A stretch of 64,000 nt of DNA from an uncultured Oscillospiraceae bacterium (GCA_934565415.1 CAKTHQ010000009.1:1-64000); one strand, 5' to 3'. Numbered from the stretch's first letter, positions 33,932 through 42,691 are shown. Numbers and translations: made by a program. The notes: generated by a model not told the origin, from the letters alone.

Positions 33932-34636
33932 ATGATTCGTTTGGATAAATTTTTGTGTGACAGCGGTGTCGGTACCCGGTCCCAGGTAAAAGTCCTGTTG
34001 AAGGCGGGCAGGGTGTCCGTTGACGGAAAGTCGGAAAAGGATGGCAGCCGGAAGCTGGATCCGGAAGCGAACGAAATTACGATGGATGGGGTACCCCTTG
34101 GCGGCAGGCGCCGGGCAGTGGTGATGATGAACAAGCCCCAGGGCTATGTTACCGCTACGGAAGATCGGGAACCTACGGTTATGGAGCTTTTGCCGGAAGA
34201 AATGAAGCATCTGGATTTGAAGCCGGTGGGCCGCCTGGACAAAGCAACGGAGGGCCTGCTGCTTTTTACCAATGACGGAGAGCTGCTGCACCGCTTGATA
34301 TCCCCCAAAAAGGAAGTTCCCAAGGTCTACTATGCCTGCCATGAAGGGACGGCGGGGGAAGCGGATACGGCAGCCTTCCGGAAAGGACTTACCCTGCGGG
34401 ACGGTACGCAATGTCTCCCGGCTTTGCTGGAGCCCATCGGGCCCGGGGAAAGCCGCATTACCGTGCGGGAAGGAAAATACCACCAGGTCAGGCGTATGAT
34501 GGCGTCCCGGGGAATGACGGTTACCTATCTGGAACGGATTCAGGAAGGAGCACTTTCTCTGGAGGATTTGCCCAGAGGGGTATGCCGCTTTTTATCGGAC
34601 GCCGAGATTCTACAGTTAGAAAACAGCGGTAACTAA
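33932..34636 (+). CDS. rsuA: 16S rRNA pseudouridine synthase, RsuA/RluF family
   Basis: Converts a uridine (U516 of 16S rRNA for RsuA) to pseudouridine during ribosome assembly. The 234-residue protein has an N-terminal S4 RNA-binding domain (IRLDKFLCDSGVGTRSQ) and the catalytic motif PVGRLDKATEGLLLFTND near 101-118 with the conserved Asp. KPQGYVTA near 68-75 and the C-terminal EGKYHQVRRM near 180-189 are also typical. The ATG at 33932 gives the canonical S4 start; a longer reading from 33779 overlaps the divergent gene and is rejected. RsuA or a close RluB/F-type paralogue cannot be separated by eye. Confidence 0.88.
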   Translation: MIRLDKFLCDSGVGTRSQVKVLLKAGRVSVDGKSEKDGSRKLDPEANEITMDGVPLGGRRRAVVMMNKPQGYVTATEDREPTVMELLPEEMKHLDLKPVGRLDKATEGLLLFTNDGELLHRLISPKKEVPKVYYACHEGTAGEADTAAFRKGLTLRDGTQCLPALLEPIGPGESRITVREGKYHQVRRMMASRGMTVTYLERIQEGALSLEDLPRGVCRFLSDAEILQLENSGN

Positions 34637-34673
34637 TTTGCTGCGGTATCGGCAAAATGCTGCCCAAAATTTG

Positions 34674-34695
34674 CAAATTAGCCATTGCTAATTTG
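34674..34695. promoter_or_regulatory. 22-bp palindrome containing TTAGC-N4-GCTAA
   Basis: A perfect dyad with 9-bp arms (CAAATTAGC and GCTAATTTG) around CATT. It lies 38 nt after rsuA and 62 nt upstream of the next promoter. Its core differs by one base from the dyad in the flavodoxin operon promoter (46388-46403). It lacks a T-run, so an operator is more likely than a terminator. Confidence 0.6.
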
Positions 34696-34756
34696 TGATA
34701 CTGGGAAGAATATCTAAAAATGGCCCCGGAATTTGCAATAAAATGTCAAAAGGTAC

Positions 34757-34785
34757 TTGCAAACTGCGCAAAACTTGTGTATAAT
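34757..34785 (+). promoter_or_regulatory. sigma-A promoter for the CdaR-like regulator gene
   Basis: TTGCAA (34757-34762), a 17-nt spacer and TATAAT (34780-34785). Confidence 0.88.
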
Positions 34786-34842
34786 GACAGTGCAGTTTTG
34801 TGGAATGCGTATCTATGCAACATTCTAAGGAGGAGCGGCAAT

Positions 34843-35928
34843 ATGTCCAACAGCGTGTTTCAGAGTGTAATCGTTCAATTAAAGGATATTTCCGACAGAA
34901 CGTTTGGAGTCATCGACACGGAAGGCTGTGTTGTATCCAGTACCGATGTATCCCTTCTTGGCGAGCGGTGGCCCGATGCGGCTTTGCGTCTGGGCAGTGC
35001 GGAAGGAGTGGTCACCTTCGGGCAGAAGTGCTTCAAGGCCATTGTCGGCAGTTCTAACTTCTTTGAATATGCTGTGTTCTGCTCCGGAGACGATGAAACG
35101 GCCAAGGCGTTTTGCTCTATGGCCTATATTGCCTTGAACGATGCTAAAGTTTTCTATGAGGAGAAGCACGACCGGGGTACCTTCGTCAAGAATATCATTA
35201 TGGATAACATTCTCCCCGGCGATATCTATATCCGGGCAAAGGAGCTGCACTTCGCTACCGATGCACCCAGGGCTGTATTTCTCATTCGCCAGGTGGGCCG
35301 CAGCGATGTAGCTACGGTAGATATTCTGTCCGGTATGTTCCCGGACAAGATGCAGGACTTTGTGCTGAGTATTAATGAAACGGATATTGCCGTTGTCAAG
35401 CAGATCACCGTTAATACTCCCAGTGAAGAGCTGGAAAAAATTGCGGTCAATATCGAAAATACTCTGAAAAACGAGCTGCGGGTAAAGACCTCCATCGGCA
35501 TCGGCACCATTGCCGAGCACCTGCGGGAACTGGCGGATTCCTACAAGGAGGCACAGACCGCCATTGAAGTCGGCAAGGTTTTCGACACCGAAAAGAGCAT
35601 TATGCGTTACGAAAATCTTGGAATCGGGCGACTGATTTACCAGCTGCCTACCACCCTGTGCGAGATTTTCCTGAGCGAAATTTTCAAAAAGTCCTCCATT
35701 GACTGCCTGGATCAAGAGACATTGTTTACCATCAATAAGTTCTTCGAAAATAATCTGAATGTCTCCGAAACCTCCCGGAAGCTGTTTGTCCACCGGAACA
35801 CTCTGGTTTATCGTTTGGAAAAAATCAAAAAGCTTACCGGTCTGGATCTTCGTCAGTTCGATCACGCAATTGTGTTTAAGGTTGCTTTGATGGTCCGGAA
35901 GTATCTTTCCTCCAGAGAAGCAAGATAA
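34843..35928 (+). CDS. CdaR/PucR-type transcriptional regulator
   Basis: A 361-residue regulator. The C-terminal helix-turn-helix (FFENNLNVSETSRKLFVHRN, then TLVYRLEKIKKLTGLDL, about 305-345) is the PucR/CdaR-type HTH_30 domain. A GGDEF-like middle domain (about 140-260) lacks the GGDEF residues. The N-terminal part (about 1-120) looks like a sensor domain starting with a short helix and a FGVIDTEGCVVSSTD strand. TAAGGAGG sits about 9 nt before the ATG at 34843. It stands alone upstream of ftsEX. Ligand and targets are unknown; a cell-wall or carbon signal would be a guess. Confidence 0.8.
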   Translation: MSNSVFQSVIVQLKDISDRTFGVIDTEGCVVSSTDVSLLGERWPDAALRLGSAEGVVTFGQKCFKAIVGSSNFFEYAVFCSGDDETAKAFCSMAYIALNDAKVFYEEKHDRGTFVKNIIMDNILPGDIYIRAKELHFATDAPRAVFLIRQVGRSDVATVDILSGMFPDKMQDFVLSINETDIAVVKQITVNTPSEELEKIAVNIENTLKNELRVKTSIGIGTIAEHLRELADSYKEAQTAIEVGKVFDTEKSIMRYENLGIGRLIYQLPTTLCEIFLSEIFKKSSIDCLDQETLFTINKFFENNLNVSETSRKLFVHRNTLVYRLEKIKKLTGLDLRQFDHAIVFKVALMVRKYLSSREAR

Positions 35929-35939
35929 AAGGTCTCTTT

Positions 35940-35975
35940 CCCCCGGTGTCGGCTTGTCCGGCACCGGGGGTTATT
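35940..35975 (+). terminator. terminator after the CdaR-like regulator gene
   Basis: CCCCCGGTG pairs with CACCGGGGG, followed by TTATT. The remaining sequence to 36152 is AT-rich with no recognised feature. Confidence 0.75.
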
Positions 35976-36152
35976 CAATGAGGGCAGAAACAATTATTCG
36001 GCAAGGATTATGTATACTTCATTGCATAGATTATTTTGCGCGCAAAAAATGCCATCAGGCGGCAAAGACCGTTGTGGGGGCGCAAAACGGCGACTAAAAT
36101 TAGAATTTTTTGTTAAAAAATATGAAATATAGCCGATAATCCTGGCGTAGCA

Positions 36153-36181
36153 TTGACTTTTTGCTCCTTTTGTGTTACAAT
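36153..36181 (+). promoter_or_regulatory. sigma-A promoter for ftsE-ftsX
   Basis: TTGACT (36153-36158), a 17-nt spacer and TACAAT (36176-36181), 65 nt before ftsE. Confidence 0.8.
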
Positions 36182-36246
36182 TCGTGTACATTGCGTCCAA
36201 GTGCGGTGTGTTGGCACCAAACTTAGAAAGCTTCGACTGGAGATAG

Positions 36247-36939
36247 ATGCGAATGATTGAATTTACAGATGTTGTGAAATGCTATGAGCAGGGCAACCGG
36301 GCGCTGAATGGCGTTTCTATGCGAATTGACGATGGGGAGTTCTGCTTCCTGGTTGGTCCTTCCGGCTCCGGAAAGTCCACCATTATCAAACTGATTACCG
36401 GAGAGCTGCGGCCTACTTCCGGCTCCGTCCATGTGAATGCTTATTACCTGGAGCGGATCCGGAAACGGGAGATTCCGTATCTGCGTCGTACCGTCGGCGT
36501 TGTGTTCCAGGATTTCCGGCTTATCAATAATATGACGGTTTACGACAATGTAGCCTTTGCAATGCGGGTCATCGGTGCACGGGAAAGTGAGATTCGGGAG
36601 CGTGTTCCCTATGTGCTGGAGCTGGTAGGCCTGGAAAACAAGGCAAATCGGCATCCCGGCGAAATGTCCGGCGGTGAGCAGCAGCGTCTGGCCATTGCCC
36701 GGGCGCTGGTGAACAACCCGTCTACCATCATTGCCGACGAGCCTACCGGTAACCTGGATCCGGCCCGGTCCTTTGAAATTATGTCTCTGCTGCAGGAGAT
36801 CAACAACCTGGGCACTACCGTTCTGGTCGTTACCCATGAGAAGAATCTGGTAGAGCTGTTCGCCAAGCGGGTCATTGCCATCGACGATGGTTATGTGGTC
36901 AGCGACGGCAGAGAGGGGTACTACGGCAATGAAACTTAA
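36247..36939 (+). CDS. ftsE: cell division ATP-binding protein FtsE
   Basis: FtsE is the ATPase of the FtsEX complex, which transmits ATP hydrolysis across the membrane to switch on peptidoglycan hydrolases. The 230-residue ABC ATPase has Walker [10 protein letters not shown] (about 37-45), the signature MSGGEQQRLAIARAL (about 139-153), Walker B TIIADEPTGNLDP (about 161-173) and the switch His. It overlaps ftsX by 11 nt. Confidence 0.95.
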   Translation: MRMIEFTDVVKCYEQGNRALNGVSMRIDDGEFCFLVGPSGSGKSTIIKLITGELRPTSGSVHVNAYYLERIRKREIPYLRRTVGVVFQDFRLINNMTVYDNVAFAMRVIGARESEIRERVPYVLELVGLENKANRHPGEMSGGEQQRLAIARALVNNPSTIIADEPTGNLDPARSFEIMSLLQEINNLGTTVLVVTHEKNLVELFAKRVIAIDDGYVVSDGREGYYGNET

Positions 36940-37816
36940 TAACATTGGATACCTGTTAAAGGAAGGCGTCCGGGGAATTTTCCTCCATGGATTTATGTCC
37001 TTCGCCGCTGTATGTGTCACGGTGGCCTGCCTGATTATTGTAGGCAGCTTCTCCATTTTGGCCTATAACCTGGATGTGATGGTCCGGGAGCTGAACCAGA
37101 CCAGTGAGATTCTGGTATATATCGATTCCGACCTTTCCGATGCCGAAGCCAGGAGCATCGGCACCAAAATCAACGCGCTCAGCAATGTGCTCCAGGCCAA
37201 GTTCATTTCCCGGGAAGAAGCCCTGGAAAAGTTTGTGGAGGACCACAATGGAGATTCCGCTTTCAACGGTGTTCAGGCCAGTGATCTGCGCCATCGCTAT
37301 GAGGTGACATTGGAAGACAATACCCTGATGGACCAGACGGATGCCCAGCTCCAGCAGATCCCCGGCGTGGCCAAGACCAATGCAGCCTACGAGCTGGCCC
37401 AGGGGTTTACCACTATTCAGCAGGTGCTGCACATTGCCTCCGTAGCCATGATTGCGGTTTTGCTGGTTATCTCTCTGCTGATTATTTCCAATACGGTCAA
37501 GTTGGCTATGTATGACCGCCGGGATGAGATTTTTATTATGAAGATGGTGGGTGCTACCAACGGGTTCATTCGTCTGCCCTTTATTGTGGAAGGCTTTACC
37601 CTGGGTATGATGGGCGCAGTTCTTGCTTTTGGGCTGGAATGGGTTGGCTATGATGCTCTGGTGGAAAAGATTTCCCATGTGGATTCCCTAAAGCTCTTCA
37701 CCTTTGTTCCTTTCGAAAGTCTGCTGGTTCCCATGCTGATTGTTTTCGGCGCTGCCGGTTTGTTCGTCGGCATTGTGGGCAGCTGGACCTCGATCCGAAA
37801 GTTCATGGATGTGTAA
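36929..37816 (+). CDS. ftsX: cell division protein FtsX
   Basis: FtsX is the membrane subunit of FtsEX. The 295-residue protein has helix 1 at about 23-47, an extracytoplasmic loop (about 48-170) that contacts the hydrolase partner, and three further helices (about 173-195, 218-245, 265-285), the usual type VII ABC arrangement. The ATG at 36929 within the ftsE 3' end gives the canonical start; the in-frame ATG at 36875 adds 18 non-homologous residues. The cognate hydrolase is very probably the coiled-coil M23 protein encoded 160 nt downstream. Confidence 0.94.
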   Translation: MKLNNIGYLLKEGVRGIFLHGFMSFAAVCVTVACLIIVGSFSILAYNLDVMVRELNQTSEILVYIDSDLSDAEARSIGTKINALSNVLQAKFISREEALEKFVEDHNGDSAFNGVQASDLRHRYEVTLEDNTLMDQTDAQLQQIPGVAKTNAAYELAQGFTTIQQVLHIASVAMIAVLLVISLLIISNTVKLAMYDRRDEIFIMKMVGATNGFIRLPFIVEGFTLGMMGAVLAFGLEWVGYDALVEKISHVDSLKLFTFVPFESLLVPMLIVFGAAGLFVGIVGSWTSIRKFMDV

Positions 37817-37929
37817 TCGCTTCTGAACGAAAAGCCACCAGGGCTTTGAACCGGCCCAGCCGGAACGCAGCCCCAAAGCTATAGAAATGCAAATCAATCC
37901 AAAGGCGTTCCCTGCGCCAGAACCGATGC

Positions 37930-37956
37930 AGAGGCCTGATGCCGCTTCAGGCCTCT
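37930..37956 (+). promoter_or_regulatory. 10-bp hairpin in the leader of the M23 gene
   Basis: AGAGGCCTGA, a 7-nt loop and TCAGGCCTCT lie 20 nt before the M23 start codon and just upstream of its AAGGAGG site. There is no T-run. It could be a processing or stability element. Confidence 0.45.
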
Positions 37957-37976
37957 GTCGGACCAAAGGAGGCAAT

Positions 37977-39272
37977 ATGAAAAAACGAAAAAAGCTGGTA
38001 TCCATCCTGGCTGGAATTATGGCTGCAATTATGCTGCTGACCCTGATTCTCAGCCTGGTCCCAACAAGGGCCTATGCTGCCTCGTCCAGCGAAATTCAAA
38101 AACAGATCAACAAATTAAAAGACCAGAAAAGTGAATTGCAATCCCAGATTAAGGACTTGCAGGACCAGTACGCCGCCAACAAAGATGATATTTCGGATAT
38201 TGTCGCAAAAAAGAATCTGATCGATCAGGAAATCGGAAATCTGCACGCCCAAATCGACAACATCAATGATCAGATTACTGCCTACGGTGTTTTGATTGCG
38301 GATAAGCAGGACGAATTGGACAATGCCCAGCAGCATTACGATGAATTGAACGAGGCTTATAAGGTCCGGATCCGTACTATGGAGGAGGAAGGAAGCCTTA
38401 CTTACTGGGAAGTGCTTTTTAAGGCAAACAGTTTTTCCGACCTGTTGGATCGCCTGAACATGGTAGAGGAGATTGCAGCCTCTGATAACCGGCGCCTGAA
38501 GGAGCTGGATGAAGCAACCAAGGCCGTGGAAACGGCCCGGTCTGAGCTGACAACGGAAAAGGCAGACTTGGAAACCACCCGGCAGGAACTGGATGCCACC
38601 CAAACCCAGCTGGATGACAAGCGGGCAGAGGCCGATGAGGTTATTAAGGAGCTTGTCGCCAAGGGTGAGGAAATCGGTGAACTCAAGCAGCAGCTGGAAG
38701 AGGAAGATGACGACCTCCTAAAACAAATTGCCCAGAAAGAAAAGGAGTACAATACCGCAAAGCATCAGGAATGGCTGGCCTACATGGCAACCTATACTAC
38801 GGTGCCTCCGGCCACCACTGCTCCCGCTACTACAGGTGTCAACGGCAGCACCAACAACGGTACCAGTATTCCATCTTCTGGCGGTAACTGGCTCCGGCCC
38901 TGCAGTTATACCTATATGTCCAGCCCCTTTGGCTTCCGCCAATCTCCCACATCCGGTGCATCCACCTACCACCAGGGCGTTGACCTGGCTGCTCCGGTAA
39001 GAACACCCATTTATGCCAGCCGGGGCGGCGTCGTTACCAGCGCAACCTATTCCGGTTCCGCAGGGTACTATGTAACGATTAACCATGGTGACGGGTTCTC
39101 TTCCATTTATATGCATATGGAGAACTATGTCGTGTCTTCCGGTCAGGCTGTTTCTGCCGGCCAGCTGATCGGCTATGTTGGAAAGACCGGCATTGCTACC
39201 GGCTACCATCTGCATTTTGGCATTGCCTACAATGGAGCCTATGTCAATCCTTGCCTATATGTATCGCTGTAA
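37977..39272 (+). CDS. coiled-coil M23 murein endopeptidase (EnvC/PcsB-like)
   Basis: A 431-residue secreted peptidoglycan hydrolase. It has a signal peptide (basic start, hydrophobic about 8-25, AYAA near 30), a long coiled coil rich in Q, D and L (about 35-285), a Thr/Pro-rich linker (about 295-320) and an M23/LytM zinc peptidase domain with HQGVDLA near 343-349 and HLHFG near 414-418, which carry the metal ligands. The coiled coil plus catalytic domain next to ftsEX matches hydrolases that FtsX releases from autoinhibition (PcsB, CwlO, EnvC). The ATG at 37977 follows AAGGAGG. Confidence 0.92.
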   Translation: MKKRKKLVSILAGIMAAIMLLTLILSLVPTRAYAASSSEIQKQINKLKDQKSELQSQIKDLQDQYAANKDDISDIVAKKNLIDQEIGNLHAQIDNINDQITAYGVLIADKQDELDNAQQHYDELNEAYKVRIRTMEEEGSLTYWEVLFKANSFSDLLDRLNMVEEIAASDNRRLKELDEATKAVETARSELTTEKADLETTRQELDATQTQLDDKRAEADEVIKELVAKGEEIGELKQQLEEEDDDLLKQIAQKEKEYNTAKHQEWLAYMATYTTVPPATTAPATTGVNGSTNNGTSIPSSGGNWLRPCSYTYMSSPFGFRQSPTSGASTYHQGVDLAAPVRTPIYASRGGVVTSATYSGSAGYYVTINHGDGFSSIYMHMENYVVSSGQAVSAGQLIGYVGKTGIATGYHLHFGIAYNGAYVNPCLYVSL

Positions 39273-39279
39273 CTGTTCC

Positions 39280-39312
39280 GGGGCTGCCTCAATTTTGAGA
39301 CAGCCCCCTTTT
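39280..39312 (+). terminator. terminator-like hairpin between M23 and S41 genes
   Basis: GGGGCTG and CAGCCCC enclose an inner CTCAA/TTGAG stem, followed by CTTTT. It may partly terminate transcription before the protease gene. Confidence 0.75.
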
Positions 39313-39326
39313 GAAGGGAGTCATTT

Positions 39327-40487
39327 ATGAAAAAGAAAATCTTGATTGGGTTATCCTATGTGCTGGTAGCAGCTCTTTCCTGCACGCTGACCCTGGGCCT
39401 GACCATGCGGCAAATTCCCTCCACCAAGCTGATCGCCTTGGAAAACCTGATTTTGGAGCGCTTTCCGGGCGATGTGGACCAGACTGCCATTGAAGATGCC
39501 GCAGCGGATGCCATGGTGAATGCCGTCGGGGACAGATGGAGCTATTATGTTCCCGCCAGCGAATATGCGGCGTTGGAAGAATCCATGGCCAACAGCTATG
39601 TGGGCATTGGCATCAGCCTGTCCAACCTCCAGCAGGGCACCTTTGTAGTCCAGTCCGTTGTAGAGGGAGGCCCCGCGGACCAGGCGGGGATGCTTCCGGA
39701 GGATGTGATTGTCCAGGTGGATGGGAAAAGCGTGGAAGACATGACCCTCAATGATATTTCTGCCCTCATTAAAGGCGAAGCCGGCACCCAGGTGACCGTC
39801 ACGGTCATGCGCCAGGGGGAGCAAATGTCCTTGTATGTCACTCGGAACCGGGTAGATACGGTGGTTGCCAAGGGGAATCTCATTAACGGGACCATTGGCT
39901 ATGTGCGCATCGAAAACTTTGTGTCCCGCAGCGCCGAGGAGACCATTGCAACCATCGAAAACCTGGTTTCCCAGGGAGCGACCATGCTCCTGTTTGATGT
40001 CCGCTTCAATTCCGGCGGCTACGAAAACGAGCTCATCGACATTCTGGACTACCTGCTGCCGGAAGGAACGCTCCTGAGCAATAAGGACAAACAGGGGAAG
40101 GAAGAGGTGTTCACTTCCGACGAAAGCCACCTGAATATGCCTATGGCGGTGCTCATCAATGAGGACAGCTATTCCGCCGCCGAACTTTTCGCGGCAGTTC
40201 TCAACGAGTACGGCGCAGCGAAAACCGTCGGCACCAAAACGGTAGGCAAGGGCTACTATCAGAACCTGTTCCAGCTGGACGATGGCTCCGCGGTGGACCT
40301 GTCCGTGGGCCGGTACTTTACCTCCAAGGGCGAGAACCTGGAAGGTGTCGGCCTGACACCGGATATCAGCGTGGATATGAACGATGAAGACAACGCCGCT
40401 CTCTACTATGGCACCCTGGCCCAGGAAAAGGATGCCCAACTCCAGGCAGCGGTGGAGCTCTTGATGGAAAATGTGGTAACGCCCTGA
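39327..40487 (+). CDS. S41 family carboxyl-terminal processing peptidase
   Basis: A 386-residue membrane-anchored or secreted protease. A hydrophobic N-terminal signal anchor (about 5-27) is followed by a PDZ domain (about 88-170, SYVGIGISLS to VTVTVMRQG) and the S41 catalytic domain. The Ser/Lys dyad is the Ser in INEDSYSAAELFAA (near 275-280) and the Lys in GTKTVGKGYYQ near 300-308. Such CtpA/CtpB enzymes process envelope proteins. Placement after the M23 gene suggests a role in turning over the hydrolase or its partners; that is inference. Confidence 0.92.
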   Translation: MKKKILIGLSYVLVAALSCTLTLGLTMRQIPSTKLIALENLILERFPGDVDQTAIEDAAADAMVNAVGDRWSYYVPASEYAALEESMANSYVGIGISLSNLQQGTFVVQSVVEGGPADQAGMLPEDVIVQVDGKSVEDMTLNDISALIKGEAGTQVTVTVMRQGEQMSLYVTRNRVDTVVAKGNLINGTIGYVRIENFVSRSAEETIATIENLVSQGATMLLFDVRFNSGGYENELIDILDYLLPEGTLLSNKDKQGKEEVFTSDESHLNMPMAVLINEDSYSAAELFAAVLNEYGAAKTVGTKTVGKGYYQNLFQLDDGSAVDLSVGRYFTSKGENLEGVGLTPDISVDMNDEDNAALYYGTLAQEKDAQLQAAVELLMENVVTP

Positions 40488-40512
40488 AACGGGTACGTTA
40501 AAAAAGAAGCGA

Positions 40513-40553
40513 AAGCAGACTCTCTCCGAAAGTGGAAAGAGTCTGCTTTTTTG
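40513..40553. terminator. terminator after the S41 gene
   Basis: AAAGCAGACTCT pairs with AGAGTCTGCTTT, followed by TTT on + and preceded by an A-rich tract. It can also serve the convergent BlaR1-like gene. Confidence 0.85.
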
Positions 40554-40579
40554 CGGATCAAGGTGCTTTTGTTCGAGAA

Positions 40580-42691
40580 TCAATCAATGGCTGCCTGGGG
40601 AGTACGTTCCAGAACTCCATCCAGAACCAGTTTTGCTTCCTCTATATTGCCCCAGTAACGCACGGTCCATCCATCCGCGTCATAAACCCGATCGGCATTC
40701 TGTATGATGCACAGGTACCGATCATTCTGCCCGACAGTACAGGCCAGGTCTGCGTAGCCCGTCATATATGCCAAGCCACCGGTGACGCGGGAGTCTGCTG
40801 CTTCCGGCTTCAAAGGAGAGCCCGGCAGCAGAAAATTGTTGTTGTACAGCGGAATGTCCCGGTAGGGCAGGTCATACACCGCGGTGCTCCAGATTTCCCG
40901 GAAGGTGTCGTTTTTCAGAGCCGTTGTCAGAATCCTGCCAATATCCTGTACAGTGGTATGGGCTTGCATGGAGCTGCATTCGGAAGCGCTGTCAAAATAG
41001 GTATCCGTACATCCGGCGGCCCGGAGCCACTGATTCGTCAGAGCCAGGGCCTCTTCGTCTCCTCGGGTGCTCAGGCAGTGGGTAAGCACCTGGGGAGAGA
41101 ATGTATCATATGGCTGAAACAGGAAATTATACAAGTGATCACGAACGGTAAAAAATCGATAATTATCCGCATTTTGCAGGCCGATGATCGATAACGTGGA
41201 ATCAAGGTCAGGCTCCTGCTCCAGAATGGCCGCTACAAAGGCGACCCGATTCCACCGCCCGGGCCAGATCTGCAAGGTTTCGTTTTTCGCAAACAGCGTT
41301 TCGCCGGTTGAAAGGTCGTAGACGGCTGCGCCTTGCGCGCTGATCCGTTGCGCGATAGGGCGGGCAGTCAGATCCAGAATATCCGGGTTATTTTGCAGAT
41401 AAGTTTGAATGGATCCTTTGATAGAGGCGTAGGCCCCATCGTTTTGAGGGGCAAAGTCCGTTTTGAACCAAATATCAAATACCCGGTCAGAGAGAGGAAC
41501 CAGAGAATGATAGCATTCTTCGCCGCCGTTTTCCCGGATGGTCCATTCCGTGCCGCCGCCGACCCATTCGGAAGTGCTCATATTCATACCAAGCATATCA
41601 AAAATGGCTTGGGGAGGGACGGAGCTGCTTTCGCTCAGCAGGGTGCCTTGTACGCCGCCGATCAGGTTCATTTGATCGTCCATCAGATCGAGTTTCCACG
41701 GTTCCTCCTGATAAAGGGTATAGCCTTCGGGCAGAGCGATTGAAACGGGAGCTCCGTTTTTGGCGCTTTTTTGGGTGGTCAAAAACAGAGAGCAAACGAT
41801 AAGCGCCACCACGGCGGCACCGCCAAGCAGCCACAGCTTGGTTTTCTTATCCGTCAGCACATTCTTGATCCGGCTTTTCACGCTGTTCTGCCCAAAGGCC
41901 ACCGGGCACAGATACTGCAATCCCTTGGGGGCGGCGCAGCGCAGTAAGGTACAGGCATAGGTCTTCTTTTGCATGGGGGTCATTCCGGCTACCGCCCGCT
42001 CGTCGCAGCCCATTTCCAGGTCCCGGCAGAACAGCCACCAGCCTACCCACACCATGGGCTGGAACCAGTAGATGCACAGCAGTACATAGCCCACTAGCTT
42101 CCACCAGGGGTCCCCGTGCTTTAAATGGGCCTCCTCATGGGCCAGAACAAAGCTGCGGCTGAATTCATCCAGACTGGAGGGAAGATAGATTTTGGGATGC
42201 ACCAGCCCCAGTACAAAGGACCCCGGAATGCTGTCGCAAAGGTAGATATTCTTTGTATGCCGAATGGAGACCCGCAGTGTTCGTTTCAGATGTAGGTAGG
42301 AGAAAAGACCCATCGCCATCATTACAACTACACCTGCCGCCCAGACATAGGAAGCGATCTTCCAGGGATCCGTGGCAGGTTGTACCCGGATGGGGGCTTC
42401 GGGCTGTATGTCTTTGGAAACCGCCTCCAAGGCGAGCGTCGTTTCAACCGGGGTTTCCGGAACGGGGGTGGAAAAGGCCGCCTCCGCCGGGATAGGCTCT
42501 GCCGCGGGCAGCAAGCTCCAGGCGCTTTCCAGGGAGAAGGGGAGAGCCAGCCGCAGGGCCACCACCGCCCACAATAGGCACTGGGGGCTTTTGGGCAGCT
42601 TCCGGAAAAGAAGCCGCAGCAGCATCACTGCCAAAATCAAGGCGCTGGCCTGTAGACTGTGGTTCAGAAGACGAAGAAACAGCGAACTCAT
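40580..42691 (-). CDS. M56 (BlaR1-like) membrane metallopeptidase with degenerate carboxypeptidase domain
   Basis: A 703-residue sensor. The N-terminal part has several membrane helices and an intact M56 zinc-peptidase site (HEEAHLKHGD near 184-193, then EMGCDERAV near 223-231), as in BlaR1/MecR1. After another helix (about 289-307) and an intermediate extracytoplasmic domain, residues about 450-690 resemble an S11 D-Ala-D-Ala carboxypeptidase (DLSTGETLFAKN, then HTTVQDIGRIL and NDTFREI). Its catalytic motifs are lost: SxxK is RWNR (about 476-480), SxN is absent and KTG is VTG. It overlaps the BlaI-type gene by 4 nt and should control that repressor by proteolysis. Confidence 0.88.
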   Translation of the reverse strand: MSSLFLRLLNHSLQASALILAVMLLRLLFRKLPKSPQCLLWAVVALRLALPFSLESAWSLLPAAEPIPAEAAFSTPVPETPVETTLALEAVSKDIQPEAPIRVQPATDPWKIASYVWAAGVVVMMAMGLFSYLHLKRTLRVSIRHTKNIYLCDSIPGSFVLGLVHPKIYLPSSLDEFSRSFVLAHEEAHLKHGDPWWKLVGYVLLCIYWFQPMVWVGWWLFCRDLEMGCDERAVAGMTPMQKKTYACTLLRCAAPKGLQYLCPVAFGQNSVKSRIKNVLTDKKTKLWLLGGAAVVALIVCSLFLTTQKSAKNGAPVSIALPEGYTLYQEEPWKLDLMDDQMNLIGGVQGTLLSESSSVPPQAIFDMLGMNMSTSEWVGGGTEWTIRENGGEECYHSLVPLSDRVFDIWFKTDFAPQNDGAYASIKGSIQTYLQNNPDILDLTARPIAQRISAQGAAVYDLSTGETLFAKNETLQIWPGRWNRVAFVAAILEQEPDLDSTLSIIGLQNADNYRFFTVRDHLYNFLFQPYDTFSPQVLTHCLSTRGDEEALALTNQWLRAAGCTDTYFDSASECSSMQAHTTVQDIGRILTTALKNDTFREIWSTAVYDLPYRDIPLYNNNFLLPGSPLKPEAADSRVTGGLAYMTGYADLACTVGQNDRYLCIIQNADRVYDADGWTVRYWGNIEEAKLVLDGVLERTPQAAID

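Noticed and set aside
34674-34695. the palindrome after rsuA as a rho-independent terminator
   Set aside because: No T-run follows on either strand and the stem is AT-rich; similarity to the flavodoxin operator favours a protein-binding site.
40580-42691. classical beta-lactam-responsive BlaR1
   Set aside because: The outer domain lacks the acylated serine and the SxN and KTG motifs, and no beta-lactamase or PBP2a gene is nearby.
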